Assembly (NCBI RefSeq): GCF_030818075.1
Contig: NZ_JAUSZZ010000001.1
Location: forward strand, 3,410,001-3,474,000
Direction of reading: 5' to 3'
DNA length: 64,000 bases
From: Microbacterium proteolyticum
GTDB lineage: Bacteria > Actinomycetota > Actinomycetes > Actinomycetales > Microbacteriaceae
A program made the position numbers and the translations under genes. Positions 6,832 through 14,757 of this stretch are shown one piece after another; the first letter of the stretch is position 1; each line of letters starts with the position of its first letter. The notes beneath the pieces were generated by a model. It did no database searches. It was not told the DNA's origin and worked only from the letters and a program-made list of their open reading frames with translations.

Positions 6832-8115
6832 TCAGGCGGCGGGGGCTGCGCCGCCGGGGCCGCCGCCCATGCCGGTGGCGGCTTGCTGGGTGACGCTGTT
6901 GGCGTAGTCGTTGGTGGGGTCGCGGTAGATGGTGTGTACGTGTCCCCAGCCGGAGGTGGTGACGCCGTCGACGTCGGCGCCGGCGGAGCCCTGCTGGGCT
7001 TGGAAGGCGATGTAGACGTTGGGTCCGGAGATGGAGAAGTTGATGCCGTTTCCGGTGGTCATGTCGTAGACCGTTTCGCCCGACCAGGCGATGACGGTCG
7101 TGTCGAGGGTGGCCTCGATCTTCGCCAGGGCGTCGGCGGTGGTCTGCTCGTCGGCCATGCCCGCCCAGTTGGCGATGAGGTTCAGCAGCAGCTGCTTCTG
7201 CTCGTCGGTGAGGTCGGCGCCGGTCAGACCCGACCCTGTGGGGTAGTCGCAGGTGTCGCCGGGGGCGCACATGGTGACATCACCGGAGGTGAGGGTGGCC
7301 TGCTGCTCGGCGGTGAGGCTGTCGAAGAAGGCGAAGGCGTCGCTGTAGATGTATTGGAACGACTGGATCTCGGTGCCGGAGTCGTCGGTGAAGTCGGCCG
7401 GCTGCATGCCGAGGTGGGTGGGGGCGAAGGTGATGGCATCCGTGGAGCCGTCGAGGGTGGCGTTGATGCCGAGGTGGTGCCCACCGAACTGCACCTCGAA
7501 CGCGGTGGTGTCGGAGGGGTCGCCGAAGAAGGCGATGTAGTACTGCCCCAGCACGTCGGCGTCGGTGGAGCTGGAGTACTCCGAGAGATAAGTGTCGCCG
7601 GCCATGATGTTGCTGACGGTCTCGTACGCCTCGTCGCTGAGCAGCGACTCGAGCACCTTCAGCGCGGCGGTCTTCTGCTCGTCGGTGAGGTCGGCGAGGT
7701 TCAGGCCCGCACGCTCGACGAACGTGATGGGGAAATTCGACCAGGACGTGGTCTTCGTCTCGTCGTCGTAGGCGTACAGCACCGCGTCGCGCTGCTCATC
7801 GCTGAGGGTCGCGAGGAACGCCTCGGCCGCGGCGGCGGTGTCGGCGATCGTCTCCGCCGTCGTGGTGGCCGACGTGCCGTCGCTATCGGTGGTCGTGGTC
7901 GTCGTTGCGGTGGCGGATGCCGAGGCGGAGACGGAGGTCGTCGGGGTCGCGGTGTTGGTGGCCTCGACGGTCGTCGCGCAGCCGGCGAGAGCCATCGACA
8001 TGATGGCGATGCCGGCGCCGAGGGTGACGACCGGGTTGGCGCGCTTGCGACCGGCAGCGGAATCGGTGTTGCGGCGGAACAGGGAGACAGGGTTGAGGAG
8101 GTGCATGCCGACCAT
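6832..8115 (-). CDS. DUF3500 domain-containing lipoprotein
   Basis: About 427 residues. The N-terminus has an Arg-rich n-region, a hydrophobic stretch and the lipobox LAGC, so the protein should be diacylglyceryl-anchored on the outer face of the membrane. A Thr/Ser/Ala-rich linker of about 40 residues follows. The remainder is DUF3500: LSDEQRDAVLYAYDD, FGDPSDTTAFEVQFGGHHL, ADLTDEQKQLLL and a closing TSGWGHVHTIYRDPTNDY segment are typical. It contains three LSDEQ/LTDEQ-type repeats. The exact start is uncertain (TTG 8133, ATG 8115 or ATG 8106); none has a strong ribosome-binding site. Function of the family is unestablished. It stands alone between two convergent or divergent partners. Confidence 0.88.
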   Translation of the reverse strand: MVGMHLLNPVSLFRRNTDSAAGRKRANPVVTLGAGIAIMSMALAGCATTVEATNTATPTTSVSASASATATTTTTTDSDGTSATTTAETIADTAAAAEAFLATLSDEQRDAVLYAYDDETKTTSWSNFPITFVERAGLNLADLTDEQKTAALKVLESLLSDEAYETVSNIMAGDTYLSEYSSSTDADVLGQYYIAFFGDPSDTTAFEVQFGGHHLGINATLDGSTDAITFAPTHLGMQPADFTDDSGTEIQSFQYIYSDAFAFFDSLTAEQQATLTSGDVTMCAPGDTCDYPTGSGLTGADLTDEQKQLLLNLIANWAGMADEQTTADALAKIEATLDTTVIAWSGETVYDMTTGNGINFSISGPNVYIAFQAQQGSAGADVDGVTTSGWGHVHTIYRDPTNDYANSVTQQAATGMGGGPGGAAPAA

Positions 8116-8221
8116 GGTCACCGCAACGCCCAAACCCAGCCCTCACCACATCTTGGCGCTTCCTATGAAGGCTGCGGGCGCCTCGTCGGAGCCCGATCGG
8201 TCCGTCCCGTGCGGGCTCAGC

Positions 8222-8247
8222 GGGTACGAAACCGATCGGTTTCACCC
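8222..8247. repeat. GATC-centred palindromic repeat, copy 4
   Basis: The clearest core of the family: GAAACCGATCGGTTTC (8228-8243) is a perfect 16-bp palindrome. GGGT on the left can also pair with ACCC on the right across a two-base bulge. The right flank CACCCCACC matches copy 3. It lies in a divergent intergenic region, so a simple terminator role does not explain this copy. Confidence 0.75.
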
Positions 8248-8460
8248 CACCCGACGCTGCTCCACGGGGGTTCCATCGAGCAGCGAACCGGCTCGTCGCC
8301 CGAGGACGCAGTCGGTCTTGCCCGCGAGCACCGTCTCGACGAACTGCACGACGGTGATCACGCGAGCCGACAGTCTCGGAGAACCTCTCCCCCGCCCGCC
8401 CGGATGGGAATCCGCCCCCAGGACGAGATCAAGGGATGCCGCGATGTCGGAGGTGCGCGC

Positions 8461-8466
8461 TAGCGT
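8461..8466 (+). promoter_or_regulatory. -10 box predicting a leaderless M4 protease mRNA
   Basis: TAGCGT ends seven bases before the ATG at 8474, so transcription would start at or next to the start codon. No Shine-Dalgarno sequence precedes that ATG, which fits leaderless initiation. Confidence 0.5.
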
Positions 8467-8473
8467 CGGGCCC

Positions 8474-9532
8474 ATGATCGCCGGCATCGTTCCCCCGTTC
8501 CTGCTCGACCGTCTCGCGCAGACCGATGACCCCCGTCTCGCACGGGCGGCAGCGGCCGCCCGGAAGACGCTGGCCGTACCGCGTCCTCCCCGACCGACGC
8601 GCACGCGACTGCGCCTTTCCATCGACGGCGACGCCCTCGTCGCCGAGGCCGTCCCCGCCCCCGACCGCATCATCTCCGACGCCGGCAACACCGAGAACCT
8701 GCCCGGGCGGCGTGTGCGCAGCGAAGACGACCCGCCCAGCGGCGATTCCGCCGTCGACGAGGCGTACGACGGGCTGGGGGCCACGTACGACTTCTTCTGG
8801 GACGCCTTCGCGCGCGACGGGATCGACGCCGCGGGCGGCTCGCTGCTGGCCACGGTCCATTTCGGCGACGACTACGACAACGCGTTCTGGAACGGCGAGC
8901 GCATGGTCTTCGGCGACGGGGACGGCGAGGTGTTCGTCGGGTTCACCCGCTCCCTCAGCGTCATCGCGCACGAACTCGGCCACGGGGTGACCGAGGCCGC
9001 CGGCGGGCTGGAGTACCAGGGTCAGTCCGGCGCGCTGAACGAGTCGTTGTCCGACGTGTTCGGCGCGCTGGCGGAGCAGCATCACCTCGGGCAGACGGCC
9101 GATGAGGCGACGTGGCTCATCGGGGAGGGCATCTTCGCCCCCGATGTGCAGGGCGAGGCCCTCAGGTCGATGAAGGCGCCCGGCACGGCTTACGACGACG
9201 ACGTGCTCGGCCGAGACCCTCAGCCGGGTCACATGCGCGACTACGTCGAGACGGAAGACGACAACGGCGGCGTGCACATCAACTCCGGCATCCCCAATCG
9301 CGCGTTCTACCTCGTCGCTGTCGCTCTCGGCGGAAACGCGTGGGAACGAGCGGGGCTCATCTGGTACCGCACCCTGACGGCGGGCACGCTCTCCCCCACC
9401 TCCGACTTCACGGCGTTCGCCGCCGCCACCCTCGCCGCGGCCGCCGCGGAGTACGGTGAGGAGTCGGAGGAGGTCGCCGCCGTCCGCGCCGCATGGGCCG
9501 GAGTCGGCGTCGTGGAGGATGCCGCAGCCTGA
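8474..9532 (+). CDS. M4 (thermolysin/protealysin-like) metallopeptidase
   Basis: A 352-residue zinc endopeptidase. The zinc site HELGH is at residues 166-170; the third ligand is Glu190 in GALNESLSDVFG; the transition-state His is His268 in VHINSGIPNRAFY. All catalytic elements are present. A short N-terminal propeptide (about residues 1-55, starting MIAGIVPPFLLDRLA) of the protealysin type replaces the long thermolysin propeptide. There is no signal peptide, so the enzyme may act in the cytoplasm or leave by a non-Sec route. The next gene, overlapping by 14 bp, is the emfourin-type inhibitor, as in protealysin-emfourin operons. Confidence 0.93.
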   Translation: MIAGIVPPFLLDRLAQTDDPRLARAAAAARKTLAVPRPPRPTRTRLRLSIDGDALVAEAVPAPDRIISDAGNTENLPGRRVRSEDDPPSGDSAVDEAYDGLGATYDFFWDAFARDGIDAAGGSLLATVHFGDDYDNAFWNGERMVFGDGDGEVFVGFTRSLSVIAHELGHGVTEAAGGLEYQGQSGALNESLSDVFGALAEQHHLGQTADEATWLIGEGIFAPDVQGEALRSMKAPGTAYDDDVLGRDPQPGHMRDYVETEDDNGGVHINSGIPNRAFYLVAVALGGNAWERAGLIWYRTLTAGTLSPTSDFTAFAAATLAAAAAEYGEESEEVAAVRAAWAGVGVVEDAAA

Positions 9533-9845
9533 AGCCGACGACGCGGAGCGTCTCGCGATCATCGTGGTGCGCTCGGGCGGCCTTGCCGGTCTGTCGAAGC
9601 AATGGCGGGCTGAGGCCGACGCGGATCACGCCTCGCGGTGGCGCGAACTCGTCGAACAATGTCCCTGGGACGCCGCATCGTCACCGGCCCCGGGCGCCGA
9701 CCGATACCAGTGGCGCATCGAGGTGCACCGAGGCGGAGCCCCCGTGCATCAGGCGCGTTTGGCCGACGGGCAAGTCCAGGGGCCGTGGCGCACGCTCGTC
9801 GACGAGGTCCGACAGGCCGCCCCGCCCGCGCGCGCTGCGCGCTGA
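9519..9845 (+). CDS. Emfourin-like M4 protease inhibitor
   Basis: A 108-residue protein whose core AIIVVRSGGLAGLSKQW matches the N-terminal strand and conserved Gly-Gly-x-Ala-Gly loop of emfourin, the slow-binding inhibitor of protealysin. The second half (YQWRIEVHRGGAPVHQARL) gives the remaining beta strands. The ATG at 9519 lies inside the end of the protease gene and overlaps it by 14 bp, with GTGGAGG just before it. This would make enzyme and inhibitor in a coupled ratio. The name is by family recognition and context; inhibition of this particular protease is inferred. Confidence 0.85.
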   Translation: MPQPEADDAERLAIIVVRSGGLAGLSKQWRAEADADHASRWRELVEQCPWDAASSPAPGADRYQWRIEVHRGGAPVHQARLADGQVQGPWRTLVDEVRQAAPPARAAR

Positions 9846-9980
9846 TCGAACGACGACAGGCGAAGGCCGGCCTGTACGCGACGGGGCCGCTCGACCGGTC
9901 TATCCGCCCTGGACACCGTCACGCCGGCTCCCGCACCGCACACGGGGCGGCGGCGCCCACGGAATCCGGCGCGTTTTTCG

Positions 9981-10592
9981 TCAGCCGAACAGTTTCCGCC
10001 GCTTCTTCTTCGACGGAATGCTCTTCTGCAGATAGACCACGCCCAGCCACCGGCCGAACTTGAAGCCCACACGCCCCATGCGACCGACCTCGGTGAAACC
10101 GAGCTTCTCGTGCAGCGCGATCGATGCGTCCGCGCCCTTGTCGCTGATCGCGGCCACCATCTCCCGGATCCCGAGCTCCTGACACGCATCGATGAGCGCC
10201 TCCAGCAAAGCCCGCCCGAGGCCCTTCCCGGCCGCGGCCTGGCCGAGGTAGATGGAGTTCTCGACGGTGTAGCGATACGCCGACTTGGACTGCCACGGCT
10301 GCACCAGGGCGTAGCCGAGGATCTGCCCGCTGGGCGACTGCGCCACCAGGAACGGCAGCTTCAACTTCTGCAGTGTGGCGAACTTGTCCCGCCATTTGGT
10401 GAGGGACCAGGCCTTCTCGTCGAAGGTGACGACGGAGTTGCGCACGTAGTAGTTGTAGATCTCCCGGATGTCGGGGATGTCGGCCTCGGTCGCCGGGCGG
10501 ATCTCATACGAGAACGGGCGCTCGGGCTCGGGTGCGCGACGCAGGTGGGCCGGGGCTCGCCGACGGCTCTTCTCGTACTCCTCTTCCAGCAC
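9981..10592 (-). CDS. GNAT family N-acetyltransferase, phosphinothricin acetyltransferase-like
   Basis: A 203-residue protein. After a basic 28-residue lead, the GNAT fold runs from YEIRPATEADIPDIREIY. TVENSIYL is the characteristic PAT-family strand preceding the acetyl-CoA loop, which reads GQAAAGKGLGRALLEALI (Q/RxxGxG/A-type). It ends with a long basic tail (SIPSKKKRRKLFG). PAT-like enzymes acetylate small amines such as methionine sulfoximine or glufosinate; the natural substrate is unknown. The GTG start at 10592 is six bases after TAGAGT, so the mRNA may be leaderless. Confidence 0.88.
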   Translation of the reverse strand: MLEEEYEKSRRRAPAHLRRAPEPERPFSYEIRPATEADIPDIREIYNYYVRNSVVTFDEKAWSLTKWRDKFATLQKLKLPFLVAQSPSGQILGYALVQPWQSKSAYRYTVENSIYLGQAAAGKGLGRALLEALIDACQELGIREMVAAISDKGADASIALHEKLGFTEVGRMGRVGFKFGRWLGVVYLQKSIPSKKKRRKLFG

Positions 10593-10598
10593 CTCGCC

Positions 10599-10604
10599 AC
10601 TCTA
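10599..10604 (-). promoter_or_regulatory. -10 box predicting a leaderless acetyltransferase mRNA
   Basis: On the minus strand TAGAGT is followed by six bases and then the GTG start at 10592. Confidence 0.45.
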
Positions 10605-10852
10605 CGGGCGGGCGGTTTCCATCACATGTCGCCGGACCGCCGGCCCGATTCCCGGCCGCTTCGCGCGACGGCGCCGCCGCGCATGCACCCGTTGGCGCGT
10701 GCGCCCCGGCCGCGGTGTCCGGCGCCGGACCGACGGCAGGCGACGCCGGGCTCGGGCGAAGAGTCGGCGACGGGTGGCCCGGGCTCGGGCGCGGGTCGCA
10801 GGGCGGAGATCGCATGGCGCATGGCGGAGGTCGCCGGGCTCCCGACTCGGCG

Positions 10853-11539
10853 TCAGGCGGGCAGTCGCCAGTCGACTGCGGCTGCGCCCTGCTCCTCGAG
10901 CAGGGCGTTGACGCGCGAGAACGGCCTCGACCCGAAGAACCCGCGGCTCGCCGACAGCGGGGAGGGGTGCGGCGACGAGACGACGGCCGTCGCCCCTAGC
11001 AGCGGCGTGAGGTTCATGGCATCCCGCCCCCACAACACCGCCACCAGCGGCTCGTCCCGGGCCACCAGGCACCGGATGGCGTGCTCGGTGACGCGCTCCC
11101 ATCCCCAGCCGCGGTGGGATGCCGGGGCGCCCGGTGCCACCGTGAGCACCCTGTTCAGCAGCATGACGCCCTGCGTCGCCCACGCGGAGAGATCGCCGTG
11201 CGCGGCGGGGGCGATGCCGAGGTCGTCGGAAAGCTCCCGGTAGATGTTCGCCAGGCTTCGCGGCACCGGTCGCACGTGCGGGTCGACCGCGAACGACAGG
11301 CCGATCGGATGGCCCGGCGTCGGATAGGGGTCCTGCCCGACGATGAGGACCCGCACCGCGGCCAGCGGGGTCCGGAAGGCGCGCAGGACGAGTTCTCCGG
11401 CGGGGAGGTACGGCGTGCCCTCCTGACGCAGGCGAGCGCCGATCGCGGCGATGTCATCGGCGACAGGCGCCAACGGCTCCACCCAGCTGGCGTCGATCAG
11501 CCCGGCGTCCGCGAGTTCGGCGAGCGACTTCGCCGTCAC
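10853..11539 (-). CDS. ung: Uracil-DNA glycosylase (family 1)
   Basis: A 228-residue base-excision repair enzyme that removes uracil from DNA. The water-activating motif [18 protein letters not shown] is complete, and the DNA-intercalating/His motif appears as HPSPLSA near the C-terminus. LLNRVLTV and [10 protein letters not shown] are also family-typical. The GTG at 11539 overlaps the stop of the upstream phosphoribosyltransferase gene by four bases (GTGA), so I chose it over the longer open frame reaching 11611. Pairing with a purine-salvage gene makes a small nucleotide-quality operon. The 260 bp downstream hold nothing I recognise. Confidence 0.95.
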   Translation of the reverse strand: MTAKSLAELADAGLIDASWVEPLAPVADDIAAIGARLRQEGTPYLPAGELVLRAFRTPLAAVRVLIVGQDPYPTPGHPIGLSFAVDPHVRPVPRSLANIYRELSDDLGIAPAAHGDLSAWATQGVMLLNRVLTVAPGAPASHRGWGWERVTEHAIRCLVARDEPLVAVLWGRDAMNLTPLLGATAVVSSPHPSPLSASRGFFGSRPFSRVNALLEEQGAAAVDWRLPA

Positions 11540-12021
11540 GCCGCGTCTTCTTCGGCCACCGACCCCTGGTGCGACCACGGGAACTCGATCCAGAGCGTGG
11601 TGTCCTTCCACGAGTAGTCGGGCGTGATGACGGTGGTGGGTTTCGTGTAGATCACGGCGGACCGCGCTTCGGCTCCGTGCCGGTCGAGCAGCTTGACGGC
11701 CAGATCGAGCGTGCGACCGCTGTCGGCGACGTCATCGACGAGGAGCACGCGGCGTCCCTCGAGATAGGACAGATCGAGCGCGGGCGGCAGCACCTCCGGG
11801 GCGTCCAGGACGGTCCCCACACCGGTGTAGAACTCCACGTTGAGCGCGCCGCAGTTCTTCACGCCGAGACCGTACGCGATGGCCCCGCCCGGCAGCAGCC
11901 CACCCCGGGCGATCGCGACGACCACCTCGGGGTGGAACCCGTCGGCGACGATCGCCCGCGAGATGTCGCGCGTCGCGACTCCGAAATCGTCCCAGCTCAA
12001 CCGCTCGCGCTCGTCCGTCAC
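11536..12021 (-). CDS. Purine phosphoribosyltransferase (Gpt/HPRT-like)
   Basis: A 161-residue type I phosphoribosyltransferase. The PRPP-binding motif is [17 protein letters not shown]; the pyrophosphate loop is [19 protein letters not shown]; the base-binding end is [14 protein letters not shown], where aromatic residues stack on a purine. This pattern fits xanthine/hypoxanthine/guanine salvage enzymes. The GTG at 12021 is preceded by GGAGAGG. On the minus strand a TAGGGT box lies about 27 bp upstream of the start. It is the first gene of a two-gene operon with ung. Confidence 0.85.
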   Translation of the reverse strand: MTDERERLSWDDFGVATRDISRAIVADGFHPEVVVAIARGGLLPGGAIAYGLGVKNCGALNVEFYTGVGTVLDAPEVLPPALDLSYLEGRRVLLVDDVADSGRTLDLAVKLLDRHGAEARSAVIYTKPTTVITPDYSWKDTTLWIEFPWSHQGSVAEEDAA

Positions 12022-12138
12022 ACCGGATCCTCTCCTCGACTGCTCTCACCCTAGGGCGTTCGCCCGCCGCCGCGACGCCGCGCACCCCGGCGCGCGGCAC
12101 GTGTCCGCACCGGCTCCCACCGGTCCGCGCGGGCGGGC

Positions 12139-12909
12139 TCAGCGGGTCGTGAGCGGACCGCGCGCCAGCAGGTGCTGGGCGGACTGGGCGACGGGCCGCA
12201 CCGTCACCAGATCGAGGTTGACGTGCCCGGGCGCATCCAGCGCGTAGGCGATGACATCGGCCACGTCGTCGGCCACGAGCGGCGCCTCGACGCCTTCGTA
12301 CAGCTTGTCGGCGGCATCCTGGTCTCCGCCCAGACGGTTGAGCGTGAACTCCTCGGTGCGCACCATGCCCGGGGCGATCTCGATGACGCGCAGCGGTTCA
12401 CCGTTGAGCTCTTGGCGCAGAGCTCGCACGAGCATCGTCTCCCCCGCCTTCGCCGCGTTGTAACCGCCGCCGCCGGGGTACGCCACCTGCGCGGCCGTCG
12501 ACGTGACGAAGAGCAGGTCGGCGTGACCCGCTGCGGCCGCGGCACGACGAAGGCCCGGGAGCAGGGATGCCACCAGCCGCTGAGCCGAGAGCACGTTGGC
12601 CTCGAACATCCACCGCCAATCCTGCGGATCGCCGTCCTCGACGCGGTCGCTGCCGCGCGCGCCACCGGCCACGTGCACCAGCGCGTCGACGCCGCCGGTC
12701 TGCTCGAGCCACGCGGCCAGCGCCGCGACGGCCTCGCCGTCGGTCAGATCGGCGGCGTGGGCCACCACGCCCGTCTCGGCCTCGAGCGCTTCCAGTCGCT
12801 CGGCGCGACGGGCGACGCCGACCACGTCCCACCCGCGGGCGCGGAGCGTGCGCGCCGTCGCCTCTCCGATACCCGAACTGGCCCCGGTCACCACTGCGCG
12901 TCGCGTCAT
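12139..12909 (-). CDS. SDR family NAD(P)-dependent oxidoreductase
   Basis: A 256-residue classical short-chain dehydrogenase. The cofactor motif TGASSGIG is at residues 8-15; the NNAG-equivalent is VHVAGG; the catalytic triad region has Ser in VTSTAAQVAYP and YNAAK (Tyr-x-x-x-Lys). RR following the second strand (VARRAERLEALE) favours NADPH. The 3-hydroxy acid/serine dehydrogenase (YdfG) branch is the nearest style. The ATG at 12909 is seven bases after TACCGT and directly follows the heptamer GGATGCC. The substrate is unknown. Confidence 0.9.
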   Translation of the reverse strand: MTRRAVVTGASSGIGEATARTLRARGWDVVGVARRAERLEALEAETGVVAHAADLTDGEAVAALAAWLEQTGGVDALVHVAGGARGSDRVEDGDPQDWRWMFEANVLSAQRLVASLLPGLRRAAAAAGHADLLFVTSTAAQVAYPGGGGYNAAKAGETMLVRALRQELNGEPLRVIEIAPGMVRTEEFTLNRLGGDQDAADKLYEGVEAPLVADDVADVIAYALDAPGHVNLDLVTVRPVAQSAQHLLARGPLTTR

Positions 12910-13098
12910 GGCATCCACGGTACTGCGCCCTCCCCCCACCGCGAGCCCCCGCAACCCGGTCCTCGCACCCCTGTCCGGGAGCGGCCTCGCCCGGGGTATT
13001 ACGGCAGGTGTCCGGGGCGCTTGTCGGTGTCGGAGGGGGTGTCTACGCTCGCAGAAGGCCGCGGCGTCCGTCCGGCCACCCGAATCCGAGGAGCAGCC

Positions 13099-14421
13099 AT
13101 GTCGGCATCCGAGAACTGGCGTTTCGAAACCAAGCAGATCCACACCGGCGCGCAGCCCGATCCGGTGACCAAGGCTCGTGCCACGCCGATCTATCAGACC
13201 ACTTCGTACGTGTTCGACAACGCCGACCACGCCGCGAACCTCTTCGCGCTGGCCGAGTTCGGCAACATCTACACGCGCATCCAGAACCCCACGCAGGACG
13301 TCGTCGAGCAGCGCGTCGCGGGCCTCGAGGGCGGCACCGGCGCCCTCCTCGTCGCCAGCGGTCAGGCCGCCGAGACGTTCGCGGTGCTCAACATCGCGCA
13401 GGCGGGCGATCACATCGTGTCGTCGAGCTCGATCTACGGCGGCACCTACAACCTCTTCAAGTACACCCTCGCCAAGCTGGGCATCGAGACGACGTTCGTC
13501 GAGAACCAGGACGACCCGGCGGAGTGGCGTGCCGCGGTCCGCCCGAACACCAAGCTGTTCTTCGCCGAGACCATCGGCAACCCCAAGATCAACGTGCTGG
13601 ACATCCGCTCCGTCGCCGATGTGGCGCACGAGGCCGGCGTCCCGCTCATCGTCGACAACACGATCGCCACGCCCTACCTCATCCGTCCGTTCGAGCACGG
13701 CGCCGACATCATCGTGCACTCCGCGACCAAGTTCCTCGGCGGGCACGGCACCACCATCGGCGGCGTCATCGTCGACGGCGGCACCTTCGCGTGGTCGGAG
13801 CACTCCGACCGCTTCCCGGGCCTCACCACGCCCGACCCCTCCTACCACGGTGCCGTCTACACGCAGGCGGTCGGCGACGGCCTCGCGTACATCATCAAGG
13901 CCCGCGTCCAGCTGCTGCGCGACCTCGGCGCCTCGATCGCCCCGCAGAGCGCGTGGCAGCTGATCCAGGGCATCGAGACGCTGTCGCTGCGCATCGAACG
14001 TCACGTGCAGAACGCGCAGGAGATCGCGGAGTGGCTCGAGTCGCACCCCGATGTCGCGAGCGTGAACTACTCGGGCCTGCCGACCTCGCCCTGGTACGCC
14101 GCCGCCAACAACTACGCCCCCAAGGGCGTCGGCGCGGTGCTGTCGTTCGAGCTGAAGGGCGGAGTCGAGGCGGGCCGCGAGTTCGTGAACTCCCTGACGC
14201 TGTTCAGCCACCTCGCCAACATCGGCGACGTGCGTTCGCTCGTCATCCACCCCGCGTCCACGACGCATTCGCAGCTCACGCCCGAACAGCAGCTGACCGC
14301 GGGCGTGACGCCCGGGCTGGTGCGCCTGTCGGTGGGTCTCGAGAACATCATCGATCTCAAGGCCGATCTCGATCAGGCCCTCGCCGCCGCGCGTCGCCTC
14401 TCGGAGGCCTCGCGCGTCTGA
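13099..14421 (+). CDS. metY: O-acetylhomoserine sulfhydrylase (bifunctional OAH/OAS aminocarboxypropyltransferase)
   Basis: A 440-residue PLP enzyme of the Cys/Met metabolism family. It makes homocysteine directly from O-acetylhomoserine and sulfide. The Schiff-base lysine is Lys211 in VHSATKFLGGHGT. YTRIQNPT and GGTYNLF are diagnostic of the MetY branch rather than cystathionine synthases, and the length (about 430-440) fits. The ATG at 13099 follows GAGGAG. A strong hairpin terminator ends the transcript. The partner metX lies 1.1 kb downstream, separated by an SDR gene on the opposite strand. Confidence 0.95.
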   Translation: MSASENWRFETKQIHTGAQPDPVTKARATPIYQTTSYVFDNADHAANLFALAEFGNIYTRIQNPTQDVVEQRVAGLEGGTGALLVASGQAAETFAVLNIAQAGDHIVSSSSIYGGTYNLFKYTLAKLGIETTFVENQDDPAEWRAAVRPNTKLFFAETIGNPKINVLDIRSVADVAHEAGVPLIVDNTIATPYLIRPFEHGADIIVHSATKFLGGHGTTIGGVIVDGGTFAWSEHSDRFPGLTTPDPSYHGAVYTQAVGDGLAYIIKARVQLLRDLGASIAPQSAWQLIQGIETLSLRIERHVQNAQEIAEWLESHPDVASVNYSGLPTSPWYAAANNYAPKGVGAVLSFELKGGVEAGREFVNSLTLFSHLANIGDVRSLVIHPASTTHSQLTPEQQLTAGVTPGLVRLSVGLENIIDLKADLDQALAAARRLSEASRV

Positions 14422-14432
14422 GCCTGTTCGAG

Positions 14433-14465
14433 AACGCCCCGACCCTCGCGGGGGTCGGGGCGTTT
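14433..14465 (+). terminator. Rho-independent terminator after metY
   Basis: Arms AACGCCCCGACCC (14433-14445) and GGGTCGGGGCGTT (14452-14464), perfectly complementary, with a 6-nt loop and TTT at the end. It begins 12 bases after the metY stop. Confidence 0.9.
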
Positions 14466-14757
14466 CGCGTGCGCGGCGCCGCCCTCTGGCGACGAGCCGC
14501 GCCGCGGGGCCACCTCCCGTCGGGGGGAGACGCGGCCACCGCACAGCGGCCGCCGACCGCTCATCACGCCCGTGACGAGCGGAGGGTCAGGGATGAACGG
14601 AGGACGAAGACCGCATCGGCATCCTCCCCCCGCCCCTCGTCGTCCCCTCATCACGGCCAACGAGGTTGCGGGTCCGGACGGCCTCCGCCGCCCCTCGTCC
14701 TCCTGCCATCACGGCGATGAGGGGCACCGAACCGAGACGCGGATGAGCGATGCCCTG
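14466..14757. other. Spacer between metY terminator and SDR gene
   Basis: About 290 bp (336 bp counting the terminator) between convergent genes. Two loosely similar CCCCTCGTC...CATCACGGC blocks recur about 65 bp apart. Otherwise nothing is recognised and there is no convincing coding potential. Confidence 0.4.

Larger units (their letters stand above)
8134..8473. other. Intergenic region of 340 bp with hairpin and palindromic repeat
   Basis: The divergent spacer between the DUF3500 lipoprotein and the M4 protease. It contains a GAGCCCG/CGGGCTC hairpin (8189-8218), repeat copy 4 (8222-8247), and a -10 box directly in front of the protease. About 210 bp between the repeat and the -10 box show nothing recognisable. 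Confidence 0.55.

Noticed and set aside
4932-10592. Genomic island or prophage boundary
   Set aside because: No integrase, transposase, tRNA target or direct-repeat attachment site was found; only the palindromic repeats hint at mobility.
10593-10852. Open frames in the 260-bp gap between the acetyltransferase and ung
   Set aside because: They are Arg/Pro-rich [12 protein letters not shown] of GC-rich repetitive DNA without start signals; no feature is supported.
12960-13098. Possible SAM-type riboswitch before metY
   Set aside because: The leader is short and GC-rich and I could not identify a conserved SAM-I, SAM-II or SAM-IV core; no claim is justified.
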